Shown here: in pieces, positions 1-11,663 of the stretch
Position numbering within the stretch: position 1 is the stretch's first letter
How the letters are laid out: every line of letters begins with the position of its first letter
Assembly (NCBI GenBank): GCA_030490835.1
Contig: CM059973.1
Span: 62,810,008-62,874,007 of the forward strand
DNA: 64,000 bases
Direction of reading: 5' to 3'
Origin: Annona cherimola
Taxonomy: Eukaryota > Streptophyta > Magnoliopsida > Magnoliales > Annonaceae
Program-made: the position numbers and the translations under genes
Notes under the pieces: model-generated
Database searches by the model: none
Told to the model about the DNA's origin: nothing
What the model saw: the letters and a program-made list of their open reading frames with translations, nothing else

Positions 1-45
1 TCCATTTCCCATTTTTGGTCCAGCTACATGGATGTTGTTTAACAG

Positions 46-153
46 GTGCCGATGATGGAAGATTCGTTAAACAACACTGACTGCTTACAAGCGAATGGCC
101 TTCTGCTTGGTCAGCGGTTAGTTGCCAGAGACGACATTATTGGACGAGGTTGA
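46..153 (+). CDS. Possible terminal exon of an unrecognised gene (partial)
   Basis: A 36-codon frame runs from a good splice acceptor (pyrimidine-rich stretch, then TTTAACAG at 38-45) to a TGA at 151-153. It begins VPMMEDSLNNTDC and ends ARDDIIGRG. The surrounding 560 bases are visibly richer in G and C than the AT-rich DNA that follows, which suits the end of a host gene. I do not recognise the protein, and upstream exons would lie outside the window. It could also be chance, because 36 open codons is short. The acceptor and the base composition are the main support. Confidence 0.3.
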   Translation: MPMMEDSLNNTDCLQANGLLLGQRLVARDDIIGRG

Positions 154-1164
154 AGATCTGCTGGGGAGGTGGTCGTCTGTCGGTATTAACTGCTGCCTTG
201 GGTCAACCGATTTTCATGTTAATGGTAATGCTTCTCGGCTTCCGGAACAGTGATCCCCGGAAGATCTGGTCGAATCGTAGGGATGATGCAGGAGATGATG
301 GCTAACGTCATTAGATCAGCTTGGGGCATAACCAAATTTGTTTTATCCTAGCTTTCTTGCCTCGTCGGATCACTGGATTATACTAGAACTAACTAAAGGG
401 AGTTATGGTTTCTGATTGCCAATGATAATGATCGGTTCAGAACAACCGATCATAGGTTAATGGTCTTTCAACACCAGCCAGGGATGCTCTTCTTGGGAGG
501 AAGGTGGAGTACCAATTGGTTTCTCCAGTGGGAGAACTAAATCTCTGCATATGCGTGTCTTTGTTACCATACTCTAGAGATGCATTTAAATTCATGCTCA
601 TGCAACCAGCCTTCAAATGGTCTTAGCCATTGATTAGCTTTATAACCATCTTGATGTATCCCTCATAACTTAATGTATTTGTAATTCCAATGAATTAATG
701 GGATAGTGTAATTCTTGTGCTCCAAAATGTTGCCTTTAATAATTGATGCTTTTTGGCCTATCTTGTGTTGGTACATTCCAACTGATTTGCTTCAACTCAG
801 TTAATGTAATCTTGAAAATAACGGGGTCTACTCAACTTAGTTTGAATCTACCTCTTCAAGCACCATATTCAAGTACTTCAATAATGCAATGTCTATGGCA
901 AGCATACGAACATCTTTAGGGAAACCTATAATATAAAATATTTATATTTTTCAACTATTTAATGGGGATTAAAAAATGTATCTAAGTTATTCCAAGCCTA
1001 CACGATTTCAATAGGTTCTTATAACTTAAAATTATGAAATTACCTCATATAAATATTGCTGTGAAAGCACACGTTTCAACAAATGTAAATGTTTTATCAA
1101 AATTGTATTGTTATGATGTATAAAAGTCCAGAACCAAATCTTACATCAAAAGGGGGAGAGAGTT

Positions 1165-1330
1165 TCTGAATGTTTATAAGAAAGTCTCAAGTTAAATATA
1201 GTACGATGTCCTATAAAGCTGTGCGACTAAGCTCTCAGCCCAAAGCAGACATAATAACATAATGAGACACATATCCTACAGGCTCGAAACTATTTTTTGG
1301 GACTACGCCTTACAAAATAGTATTAGAATG
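1165..1330. repeat. Diverged direct repeat, copy 1
   Basis: This segment shares an ordered series of short blocks with 2085-2250: TTTATAAG, GTTAAATAT, GTGCGACTAAG or GTGTGACTAAG, ACATAATGAG, and a final TTTTTGGGACT or TTTTCTGGATC. The blocks keep the same order and spacing, so this looks like an old dispersed repeat present twice. The family was not identified. Confidence 0.45.
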
Positions 1331-1405
1331 ACCCCCTTTAATAGATATGGTTTAGAGATCCGGATAATTAAGTCAGTGAAAGCCAACGCTACAGGTAGAA
1401 GTCCA

Positions 1406-1428
1406 GAGTTGAGTTGAGTTGAGTTGAG
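1406..1428. repeat. (GAGTT)n microsatellite
   Basis: Four and a half perfect tandem copies of the pentamer GAGTT. Confidence 0.85.
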
Positions 1429-2084
1429 CCGTGGTTCGAGGACAAACTAAGAAAAAATTGGTAGGCTTGTGCCCAAAATGGAATCTTATATCAAAAAAAG
1501 AGAGAGAGTTCCTAATAGAAGTGTAAATAAAGTCAATCTTAACCTAAACCCGACTAACTTTACCCGATTTATGATAGGGTTTGGATTTCAAAAGTGGAAT
1601 AATTTGGGTTGGATGTTTGTTAACCTGGCTTGACCTGATTTCATGTGCTAGTATAAAATGTAATAGATTATTTAAAAATACTCATACAAGATCAATCGTA
1701 TTTTACTATTACTTAAAAATTGGTGCATATAATCATAAGATACATAAGCATTAAATAGATATCATTATTTTTAGATATGACTATTGAGCAATTATGTTAC
1801 AGTATAAGTCATAAATTGAAAGATACTTTTTGTAAAAAGGATTAATTTTTATTCTTTACTGTAAATTTTATATTTTAAAATTAATTTAATTAAGCAAAAA
1901 ATTTAAATAGTATATATTTATTAACCAATTTGTAACCCAAAATGAATTGATTTATATAAGTTTAGTTTAGGGTTGGTTAAAGTTTAAAAAATAAGGTTGA
2001 GTTAATGTTTAAAAATATGGCTAGGATTGAGAATTTCCCAATTCAAGTCAACTAGATCCAATTTACAACATTAGTTCCTCAAGG

Positions 2085-2250
2085 TTTATAAGTGGGTTTT
2101 AGGTTAAATATGGTATGACACATTTGAAAATCATGTGACTAAGTTTTTAGAGTAGAGCGGACAATATCACATAATGAGGCCCATAACCCATAAGCCTAAA
2201 ATTATTTTTCTGGATCTTTACGCTATATGATGTTTTCATAAAATACTTTG
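2085..2250. repeat. Diverged direct repeat, copy 2
   Basis: Partner of the segment at 1165-1330, with the same blocks in the same order. The copies are clearly diverged, which points to an old duplication or two old insertions. Confidence 0.45.
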
Positions 2251-2633
2251 TAATTTTAATCAAGTCATTTCAATACACCAAAAAATATCCTTTAATTATT
2301 TCAATACTATTTGATTCCATTTATCTTGTGTAATTTTGCCATAATAGATGGAAATATTTTTTTATATAATACAAGACGAACTATATATCTCCATATTTAA
2401 ATGTCAATGTGAAGGTTCATATTTTTGTAAAAATGAAAGTTTTATGAAAATGTAATTTTGAAAAAATTTCACATAATTTTTTTATTTAAATTTATCTTTT
2501 TATAATTAAGGTGTGAACTTAAAAATAAGTGAATTATCGTTCTTTCTAATTTAATCATTGCTAGCCTTTTAACAATACAAATAATAAAACTTTAAAATTT
2601 TCAATAATCAGTTTCTAAAGAAAACTCCATTAA

Positions 2634-2924
2634 GGGTGTGTTTGGTTGGGGGTAAAACTTTTGATGAAAAGTTTTTGGAGTAGAAGTTGTCAAATCAATA
2701 GAAAGTGATGTGATATAATAGGAGTAATGATGAGGAGTAAAGAGAATAAAGTTAAAATAGATAGGTTAGTTGTATAGGTAGTTATGTAGAAATGATTGAA
2801 AAGTATGGTAGTTTGTATAGAAAAATGTGAAAAAATAATTAAAAAATAGAATAATTATGGAGAGTGAAAAGTTTTAGATTGAAAATTTTTAGTTGACACT
2901 TTTTTGCCCTAAACAAACACACCC
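2634..2924 (+). mobile_element. Tourist-like MITE (PIF/Harbinger type), copy 1
   Basis: A 291-bp non-coding element with terminal inverted repeats that start GGGTGTGTTTGG and end AAACAAACACACCC. It is flanked by the 3-bp duplication TAA (2631-2633 and 2925-2927). Short elements with GGG-N2-TGTTTGG ends and a 3-bp duplication are typical of Tourist MITEs, which are moved by PIF/Harbinger transposases in trans. Related copies occur at 19840, 33618, 34301 and 40285. This copy and the one at 33618 are very similar over their whole length, so the family was active fairly recently. Confidence 0.88.
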
Positions 2925-2927
2925 TAA

Positions 2928-3912
2928 ATTATATAAATGAAAATCTTCCTATGATGCATACGAAATATGATACCTTAAAATTAAAACACAAGAAGATTTA
3001 TCTTACTCTAGTAACTAGAATTATCTGTTGCTGTAATAAATGCTCCTATTTTCTCCACCCTTAAGTCTAGACTGCACCCCTTATGGAATCTTACCAAATT
3101 AGGGTTTTATACATATGATGGATTAAGCATGGAATACTTAGTGAGTGGGCAACTTGCTATTCAGCCTCTTTTAGTACGATTTCGATTCACAATTTTAGAA
3201 ATAAATGTATGGTCAATTAAGTTTTACCATTCACTCACCATATAAATCTTTAGACAAGTTGATGCATTATTCTTTTAACAAGTCCATAATGACACTTCAA
3301 AAGATATAGCAATTTTTTTACACTTTGATTTATATCTTTTGAAACAAAAATTATTAACTAAAAGTGTTAGATACAACGTCTTAAACACAATACAAATATG
3401 CATGGAAATTTGTCCATGAATTTACAAATGCAACACATTATATAATGACTAACAATGTATAATAAATTGATTGACATGATTAACGAGAGTGCAAGGTATC
3501 TCTTGTGCATTGAGGTAGTTAGGAACCTCATTTTGCATTCTAGCATGTCAAGGTAACTAAATGCCCCATTCGCTAATGCTTAATCCACGGATCAATAAAG
3601 TTCCTATTAGTTATACTGGTGACCCTTAGAGGTAGAATGTACATTCATTTTGACCTCTGGTTTCATGTTAGATATTATCCTCCTATCATGGAAAGTGATG
3701 TCTTTGGAGTTATGAGTGTGCAGTCACTTTGACCCATAGTAAAAGATGATAAGGAATGGAGGTGGATGTTTTGGTCACTTTTGTTGATCTCAATTAATGG
3801 TTTAACACAAGAGGAGAGGAATGAAGTAAGTTATAAAGATTTAAACAAATTATATGAATCCTAGATAAATAAATCCCCTTGAATGTAGATAGCTAAGGAA
3901 TAATGTAGGGGG
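2928..3912. other. AT-rich intergenic DNA, nothing recognised
   Basis: Roughly 1 kb of AT-rich sequence with stops in all frames. I see no repeat termini, splice-bounded frame or RNA gene in it. Confidence 0.5.
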
Positions 3913-4085
3913 GAAAATTTAAAAAGCAATCACGAACAACATACATAACGTATAGTGGTTCAAATCGACTACCTTACTCCACTCTTCTAAGCACATGCCC
4001 TTATAACTTGAACCACTATAATCAATCAAACACAGTATAGAGCCTAATGCTCTTTGTTGCCTAATTTTTTACAACTATCTAGATT
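3913..4085 (-). mobile_element. Truncated copia-type LTR remnant
   Basis: Read on the minus strand, this segment carries the hallmark of the copia-type LTRs in this window: a block close to CTTAGAAGAGTGGAGTAAGG, then a copy of GAACCACTATA. The same blocks sit near the 3' ends of the complete LTRs at 4797-6519, 11083-12396 and 28523-30384. The copy is diverged, lacks clear ends, and abuts the end of the gypsy LTR on its right. Confidence 0.55.
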
Positions 4086-4934
4086 GAGCGACTAATATAG
4101 ATATTAAAGTTAAGTTATCGTTCTCATGAGGACTTGAGTACCGAAATAATCACTAATTATTGCAAATCAAGTACCAAATCTTAATCAAATGGTTTTAATT
4201 GTTAAAAGGAAATAATTAGAAGAAGAGAAATAGAGGATATAGATGAATGAAAAGCAAACAGAGTTCAGGTAGTTGAATTTCTTATTGAAGAATGAGACAA
4301 AGGTTATAATTTTATTTATGCATTCCCATTACTATTTGTAATTCCATAATTTACACTATTGCTTTAGACTACTAGTCAAGGCAATAATACTTTTATTCTT
4401 CGTTAAATAGCAGTATGAGCCTAATTTCGCAATCCTAAATTCTAATGTAAACCATAAGAACTTAGAAATTCTAATTGCATTAAACATATCTCTAACAGAT
4501 ACTACACATGGCTAACAAGTATTTCTATCAATATTAACAAATCTAGCACAAACTATGAGCAAAATGCAATCTTAAGACATTACATAGATCATGTGTTATT
4601 TAACCATGGTCCAACTTACTATAAAAAAAACTTAGTCCAACTCCATGTTATCTCTTTTGAGCATCACACAAATCTCACCAATCATTCTATAAGTGGTTAA
4701 TCTCATAGAAGTATTAAGAGCAGATAAAGTAAATAATCCAATAATAATAGTGTAAATTAAGGAATTATACAATTACCATGAGTCAGTTACAAGAGTTGTT
4801 GGAAATATGTGGAAAATAAGGTAAATCTATGTTTTGATGATTAACAAATCAATTTGAGTAAGTCTTGGCTACTAACATGTTTGTGAAAGTGTTTAAGGCA
4901 TATACATTTGAAGAAAATAGAGCATGGAAGGCCA

Positions 4935-5220
4935 AGTCGTTCCCCAAGTCGACTCCAACATCGACTTCAAGGAGTCAAATTCGTCCAGAGTTGAAATTGG
5001 AAGAAGAGCAGGTGAAGTCGCAGGCCAAGTCGACTCCACTTGCGACTTGGGAAGCCAAGTCACAAACGAAGTCGACTCCAGCATTGACTTCAGATGCCAA
5101 AATCACTCCAAAGTTGAATTTGGGAGAGAAAGATACCGAAGTCGCAAACGAAGTCGACTCCAGTTGCGATTTGGGTAAAGTCGTAGACGAAGTCGACTCC
5201 AAGTTCGACTTGAGGTATTC
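4935..5220 (+). repeat. GTCGAC-rich array A in LTR 1
   Basis: Imperfect tandem units of about 50-60 bp built around AAGTCGACTCC followed by TTGCGACTTGGG. The unit contains the palindrome GTCGAC, and AAGTCGCA and TGCGACTT form an outer inverted repeat. Five GTCGAC sites occur here. Confidence 0.85.
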
Positions 5221-5616
5221 TAAGTTCAAGGATGCAGATTCAAGCTCATTTCTAAGATCAACTTAAGATCTCTAGAGATCAAATCAAGGATACAAGCTCA
5301 TTATCAAATTAAGTTTATCAAGTCCAAGGCAAAGCTTCAAGTACATTTCAAGATGAGAAAATCCAAGATACGAAGACTAATATCAAAAGAAAGCAAATTG
5401 CATAAATCAAAGATCCAAGATTCACAAGGTCTACAAAAATTGAAGACCAATCCAAGTTCAAGCAAGATGCATAAACTCAACCAAGAAGGTTGTTCAAGTT
5501 CTTATGGATTCAAGGCTTGAACGTAGAATATATGAAAGCAAGCTAAATAGAAGACAATGATTCAAAAGGAAATGAAGGAACCAAGCAAACAAATTTTCAA
5601 GTAGATCAAGCCAACT

Positions 5617-5805
5617 GACGAAGTGAAGTCGCACACCGAAGTCGACTCCACTTGCGACATGGGTCAAGTCGATACCCAAGTCGACCCAACCTAGAACTTG
5701 AAGTCGCTACGGAAGGCGAAGTCGCACCCGAAGTCGACTCCATCTGCGACTTGGGCAAAGTCGCATCCGAAGTCGACTCCACTTGCGACTTGGGTCGCAA
5801 CGGTC
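5617..5805 (+). repeat. GTCGAC-rich array B in LTR 1
   Basis: A second block of the same unit lies about 400 bp after the first, separated by A-rich sequence. It has four more GTCGAC sites and ends about 70 bp before the TATA box. LTR 3 has the same two-array plan. Confidence 0.85.
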
Positions 5806-5815
5806 GGAAAATATT

Positions 5816-5861
5816 CGAACGTTGGCGCATTAAATGCGCGCCACCTACCTTCAAACGTTCG
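5816..5861 (+). promoter_or_regulatory. Nested palindrome upstream of the LTR 1 TATA box
   Basis: Outer arms CGAACGTT (5816-5823) and AACGTTCG (5854-5861) enclose an inner palindrome GCGCATT-A-AATGCGC (5825-5839). The same nested arrangement occurs at 29231-29276 in LTR 3, also just upstream of its TATA box. Conservation between two separate insertions suggests a promoter element, but a binding factor is not known. Confidence 0.5.
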
Positions 5862-5876
5862 GATTCCCTCAACAAT

Positions 5877-5884
5877 TATAAAAG
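5877..5884 (+). promoter_or_regulatory. TATA box of LTR 1
   Basis: TATAAAAG sits downstream of the repeat arrays, as expected at the U3-R boundary of an LTR. Transcription would start about 30 bp further on. Confidence 0.6.
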
Positions 5885-7118
5885 ACATTCATTGTGGACG
5901 AAGGAAGTAGCTGAAAATCATTAAGTGTGCATAACTACCATCTTCATGAGCATTAAGTTATCAAGCAAATCCTTAGAAGAAGAACTTTGCTTCAAACTGC
6001 AAGAGCTCAACTACTGATCCTTCAAAGCCAACTCAACAAGTTCTTCTCTGCGCCAAACTTCTTCTACACAACTGTAACGTGTAGATTATTTTGTTATTAT
6101 TATTGTTGCTGTGTTGAACTTGATTTAGTTTGAGGAACTAAGATCAAGTGTAAGCAAAGTAGTGTGTGATTGGAGTGTAACTCATCACCTACTTGTGCTG
6201 TGATTTGTTGATGCCCTCTAGAGCTGGATTCTAGAAGAGAGTAGTAGCTCTAATTGTATTTGAGGAATACAATAGTGGAACCCAAGTCACAAAGAGTGTG
6301 AGCTTGGAAGAGTGGAGTAGGGAGGTTGCCCGAACCACTATAAAAATCTTATGTGCTTGATTTATATTTCTGCTCTCTACATTATATTGCTTTCCATTTC
6401 GTTTCTTCATTAAGGGGATTAGATTAATCCGGGGTAAAGTTTCTGTTTAAGTTATAAATTTTTAAATACCCAATTCACCCCTCCCCTCTTGGGTAATCGC
6501 CATTAACTCGGGACCAACAAGAGTTACCTGGCATGAGGGTTTTCACAACTCATGACTATTGTGCATGAAATGAAAATCAAAACTAAGTTCAAATCCATCT
6601 CAGACTCGATAGAAATTCAAAACACTAGGAGAGAAGAAACTCTTCTTTATAAGCTTGATTTCCGCTTCCAACCTTCTCCTCCTCCTCTTTAATACGCCTA
6701 AACCTCTTACATAACCTTTGAGATGCTTCTAGCTTGTGGGAAAGACTCCCCCCTCTTTATAATTGAAGTCTAGGCATTGTCTGCCACATTTAATAGTGAT
6801 TGATTGTGCATCAAATTGCTTAGGATGTCATTGAATCATGTACATTGTGTTGCTAATCACATGGTCTCATGTGATTCTTTGACTTTTCAAGTTGTGTTCT
6901 CCTCTATTAACATGGGGCATGTGGTTGCTTGAGTTGTATGATTAACTTCTTCCCCTGTTTTTCATGCTTTTTGCTTATTTTTCTTTTCCTTTTGTACTTT
7001 TCTCTCCCATGTACTTTCCTTTATATTTCACAAAATTTGCAAATAAATAACTCAAAATTATACATTTTAAATGCCAACTATCACAAAAAATTTATACTAA
7101 ATAACAAAAAGTCAAACA

Positions 7119-8330
7119 CTTCCACACTGGAGTTATTGTTTGCCCTCAAGTAATTAATTCAAAACAAATTCATCTAATAAAAGTACATTATCTCAACATG
7201 AATATTTAGGCAAGAAATAGTAATTCGATTTCAAATACTACAAATATTACTTTTCTTAACATTTTGAATACTCACCAAATTTTTACAAATAATTTTCTAA
7301 AACAAATCCACATACATTCATTTCCACAATAGTTGCCTCTCTGGACATATAAGCACAACTCCTATTTTCATCTCCGCTAATCTAGTGTTTACATTACAAA
7401 TATTAAGAGGACTCTCTCATGTGGCAATGAGATTTTTTAGCAAATGGTTTTGACAAAAAATGAGTCACTTAAAAATTAGAATTGATCATATTTTCTTGAC
7501 AAGTGTGAAACTCCACATGCATTAGAAAATCTAGCTTTTTTTATACCTCCTTCACTACTTAGTCAATACAAAAGTCAAATCATGAAGACTTTATCAATTT
7601 CAACATGGATTCTTTATTCTCCAATTACCTTTCTAGTACCCCCACACTAATTATACATATTTTTAAAATAAAATAAATCCTACTATTACCATTAGTATTT
7701 CAATTTTTTAAAAAATAAATACCAAGTTCGACTTTTCACCCTTACTATATTTCAAGACATCAGGAAATTTCCAAAAATAGGGTACTAGAACAATCTGCAA
7801 ACCAAGTTGCCTTAATCATTTAAGCCAACAGACTAACATAAGTTTTAGTTTCAATAGATCTTATAATTAGAAATTCATATACGATGCAACATATCAATAA
7901 AGATAGGCTAGAAATGCATAAAACTTGTCCACAAAAGGGTAACAAATGTTAACTCAATAGGCTAAAATTTTAATACTCAAAATGATAGTATCTCTCTTAT
8001 CTCTTTTTAACTTACTAGAATCTTGCCTCAACAGCTTTAAGATCTATGTTCTAAATCAGTTGAGAACCAATTATCATTTTCATGGATGCAACTTCTCTAA
8101 TTTTTAGGAGATCACTAGTAAACAATTTGATAAGCACACACCTATCTAAAAGGCAAACATTTGAATATGAAACTCCAAAGAAAATGTCCTGTTGGTTTGA
8201 AAAATATGAGACAATATACCCATTTTCAATATTCCACATAAATCAAGTTTTTAAAAAATTTGATCATCAATAAGGAAAAAAATAATCAAATATTTGAAAT
8301 ATCTCCCCCACACTTGAAATAGACATTATC
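7119..8330 (-). mobile_element. 3' internal region of the minus-strand gypsy element
   Basis: This is the non-coding stretch just inside the 3' LTR, read on the minus strand. Three AGTGTGG-type purine tracts lie in it: at 7119-7130 next to the LTR, near 7640-7650, and at 8303-8316 preceded by TTGAGGATAATG. The pairing of a TTGAGGAYAA motif with AGTGTGGGGG is characteristic of Athila/Tat-like gypsy elements just upstream of the 3' LTR. No coding domain survives, so the element is truncated above about 8.3 kb. Confidence 0.5.
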
Positions 8331-9179
8331 CTCAATGACAAGTAGACCCAAATTGAAACAACAAATTTCATAGAAATATTCAATATCAAAAGCAATAGTT
8401 AAGAGAATTAGTTAAATATGCCCATTAAATTGTCCAAAAAATTTCAACCAGTCACCCTTATCATGATAACTTATTAACCAATCTCCACAAACAAGTTCAA
8501 TTACTATGGCGCCCAAAACTGAGCGTCACAACATGAGCCTTACTCTGGGATCGTTTATTGATTGGTAAACGTGAACAAGATTGTTGCCTTGTCACACAGC
8601 GAGACTTTAACCTGCACACATATTTATAATTTACTCTATAGGAGTTTGTCTCATGACACTTAATCATTTTTACACCAAATTGCTCACTTTGGCCATCATC
8701 AAGACCTGATATACACATTCCACATTTATTTTCCACCCATCATTTCCATAACAAAACGTAAAACTTTATAACATTCATATCATATTAAAATATACATACA
8801 TTACACATCGTCGTCATTTTTTAAGTAAATCGACATATTCCAATCCACATCACACATTAACAGTGTATAATCCCATTTAAATGCAATAAGTTTGCAAACA
8901 TTAATTCCATAGTACATTTTCTTTCATATAAATGCATACAAAGGAATACAAAACTTATATTTCTTCATTTAATCTGCGCTTCTCCTCCGTAGTCATCTTG
9001 CACCTATCTTAGGGTTTGGAAAACAAATAGTGAGTATTAACTTAGTAAGCAAGCTGCATAGTTTTCAGGCAATAATTTTCTTTTGTATGAACATGTTTGA
9101 ATAACCAACATCATAACCAACATGGGTATATTATGAAATGTGAATGCAATATTATCAACATGATATTAACATTATATGA

Positions 9180-9330
9180 CGGTACACTAGCTAGGCAACC
9201 ATCCCATCATCCTGCTCTCATCTCAAGGAGGGCGCCGCAGGCCTTTAGCCTATTTTAGCGACTTGGTCACACTAGAGGGGGACAATTGGTCCGCTTACAC
9301 ATCTAAAGTGGACCTAGTACCTTGTGCACA
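9180..9330 (-). repeat. Conserved leader module of the gypsy LTR family
   Basis: A GC-richer block with AGGGCGCCGC, TAGCGACTTGG and AGAGGGGGACAATTGGTCC. Relatives of this block occur near 31690-31978 and, inverted, near 52740-52870, so it is a conserved part of this LTR family downstream of the TATA box. Its function is unknown. Confidence 0.6.
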
Positions 9331-10988
9331 TGAACAAAGACATAAACATGCTAGCATGATTTTCATGAATAGTCATTGGAACCATGATTTCTCAACACAC
9401 TTTAATAAACCAATGTTCAAGTCATTTTACAAGAGTTATAGGGATGGTCATCCTTAAATAAGTCCAAAACCATTTAAACATTCATTTCTAAGATACATTT
9501 CAAAGCATTTGAATATCAATTGGCAACATATTGTCAACATTTTGATAGAGCAAGTTTTTCAAAAGTTTGCTTGCTTACCTGAATTCACTTCAGTCCCTTT
9601 AACTTTTTCCTTGCCTTTGCCTAAGTGCATGAGAATGATATTTCATTCATAAACATAAAATTCTATATGCTTGCACATCATAAAGTTTTCCAACCACTTA
9701 AATTTATATCAACTTTCTTAACCCACTTTTTTTCAATTTGGGTGTCAATTTTACTAACTTGCACATTAGTTTGTCTTGTGCTTCCATAGCAACCATTTTT
9801 TTCGTTTTTAATATCCTTATTTAGGGTAATCTTTCACATTCATTAGTTTAATTTAACTTAAGGAAGTTCCACACCTCCCATTTATCATTTAACACTCATT
9901 CTTCACATTTTCACATTGGTGCTCATTCAAGGCACTTATGAGTTAGGGCTACTAGTTTTACTCTCAAATTTTTGAGATTTTATAATTTTCCCAAAATAGC
10001 CCTATCTTTTCTCATTTTATCATATTTTCATTTCATTTTTGCATTTTAGCTAATCATACTTGGTTATTTCCCATTTTCGCCATCCATACCCTTCATGTAT
10101 TCTCTCTTAGTTAAACATATATTATGTGTTACTCAACTTAACATGAAATAGAATTTTGCCTTCCATTTTTTCCTAATTTAGACACTTATTTTGCACATAA
10201 TTTAGGGTATAATCATGGAATCAAAATCCATCAATTAAATTTCCCAAAACAGCAACTTTCCTTCCCATTTTCCACTTTGGACGTCCACATCACCATGACC
10301 ATACAAAACAGATTTTTACATTTTCAATTCCACCCTTTGGACATCCCCTCTTGCACCATATTTAGGGTATTTTACGTCTTTTAATTTCCCACATATCATG
10401 TGTTCAAGTCTTGCATCATTTTCACCCTATTTGAGTAGAATTTGCATCAAGTTGTCAACCCTAAGTTTCACCCTTCAAAGGTCCATCAAACATGTTTGGT
10501 TTAACATATATTAAATATGAAAATTATTCACATAATCCATACATGGAATATGCTCAAAAGAGTAACATTAAATGGGAATTAACAAAAATTTCAGCTTGCT
10601 GCACTTGTTGTAAACAACTTTAACTTCACATATAACTTTCTCCAATGCTTAAATTGCATCCCCTAATTCATTTGATATTTAATAACCCTATCAAGGGCTT
10701 CATAAATCATCACTTAATGTTCACAATGGATCAAATTTATGACCCATTGATCGAGCTAGAAAATTTGGAATTTATCAAACCAAACTTGGTTTAATACCTA
10801 GTGATTGTGTGGTTTTTCTTCCACCTTGCTTTGCTTGGTTTTTCCTCTTTCTTCCCTTCATTTTCCTCCTCTTTTCTTCTTCTTTTGCTTCCTTTCTCCC
10901 CTGCTAGAGACATCACCTTGCTGCTGGTTTTTTTTTTCTTTTTCACCTTGTTGTCCACTCAATGGGACGTCAACTACCCATCTCCCTC

Positions 10989-10996
10989 CTTATATA
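10989..10996 (-). promoter_or_regulatory. TATA box of the 8.5-13.2 kb LTR
   Basis: TATATAAG on the minus strand, followed about 30 bp on by a segment resembling GTGGACGTTCCC, which sits at the equivalent place in the 50-kb LTR. Confidence 0.55.
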
Positions 10997-11284
10997 TTGA
11001 TGCATTTAACCCTTCTAATTTTCACCTAATTTTTGAGGTTAATAATGTTCATAATTATCCTCTAAAGATGCTAGCATATTTATGTTGAGATTATTGATCA
11101 TGTGCTTATCGAATAGAATGGTTAATTTGATTTTGATGATTAACAAATAATTGAAATATCATTAAAAAGGATCTAACACATTTGTCTAAGTGTTCTCAGA
11201 TGTTTTGTCTCAAATTATGTGTATAAAAATGAGAATGTGAAATAATTTAAGTTTCAAGAGTTTTAGTTCATGAATTGCAAGTTC

Positions 11285-11575
11285 AACAAAGTGAAGTCTC
11301 AACCCAAGTCGACTTCACTTGCGACTTGGGTGAAGTCCCAGACCCAAGTCGACTTCGCCTGCGACTTCGGACAGACAGCAAAGTGAAATCTCATCCCAAG
11401 TCGACTTCGCCTGCGACTTGGGTGAAGTCCCAGACCCAAGTGGACTTCACCTGCAACTTCGAAGGCAAAATTCTGGACAGCAAGTTTTTACAAGGCGAAG
11501 TCGCATCCCAAGTCGACTTCACCCATCCGAAGTCGACTCCACTCATCCGAAGTCGACTCCACTTGAGACTTCAAC
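11285..11575 (+). repeat. GTCGAC-rich array in LTR 2
   Basis: Tandem units based on CCAAGTCGACTTC followed by CTGCGACTT, with six GTCGAC sites. In two places the unit reads ATCCGAAGTCGACTCC and is repeated closely. Here the core is usually GTCGACTTC, whereas in LTR 1 it is GTCGACTCC. Confidence 0.85.
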
Positions 11576-11655
11576 TCGTAACGGTCGAAAATCCGAACGT
11601 TGGAGCTCTAGATGCCCGTAAACCTCCACTCCAACGGCTAGAACCTTTTTTCCTC

Positions 11656-11663
11656 TATATATA
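11656..11663 (+). promoter_or_regulatory. TATA box of LTR 2
   Basis: TATATATA preceded by CCTC, about 80 bp after the GTCGAC array, at the position equivalent to the LTR 1 TATA box. Confidence 0.55.

Larger units (their letters stand above)
154..2630. other. 3' flank and AT-rich intergenic DNA
   Basis: The first 550 bases could be the 3' untranslated region of the putative exon, with AATGAATTAATGG-type AT-rich polyadenylation-like sequence near 690-705. Beyond about 750 the DNA becomes strongly AT-rich. It holds a (GAGTT)n microsatellite and a pair of diverged direct repeats, listed separately. I see no credible gene here. Confidence 0.5.
4797..6519 (+). mobile_element. Copia-type solo LTR 1, TSD AGAGT
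   Basis: A 1,723-bp LTR with TGTTGG at its start and CCAACA at its end. It is flanked by a perfect 5-bp duplication AGAGT (4792-4796 and 6520-6524). No internal region or second LTR is present, so this is a solo LTR left by recombination between two LTRs. The 3' end has the run CCAATTCACCCCTCCCCTC that it shares with the copies at 11083 and 28523. Assignment to Ty1/copia (SIRE/Maximus-like) rests on overall resemblance of the ends and is tentative. Frames inside the repeat arrays are open only because the repeat unit lacks stops. Confidence 0.93.
4086..7118 (-). mobile_element. Gypsy-type 3' LTR, split by a younger solo LTR
   Basis: On the minus strand the LTR begins TGTTTGAC at 7118, directly after a purine-rich tract (7119-7130, read as CCAGTGTGGAAG). 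It contains a TATA-like TATAAAGAGGGG near 6755. At 6520 it is interrupted by the copia-type solo LTR at 4797-6519, resumes at 4796, and ends with a U5-like stretch near 4090-4125 (GAACGATAACTTAAC on the minus strand). A variant of this stretch closes other Athila/Tat-like LTRs. Without the insertion the LTR is about 1.3 kb. The lower boundary is approximate. Confidence 0.6.

Noticed and set aside
4865..5266. Open frame of 133 codons with repeated EVDS/CDLG motifs
   Set aside because: It lies within the GTCGAC array. Several frames on both strands are open there because the repeat unit has no stop codon, and it sits inside an LTR.
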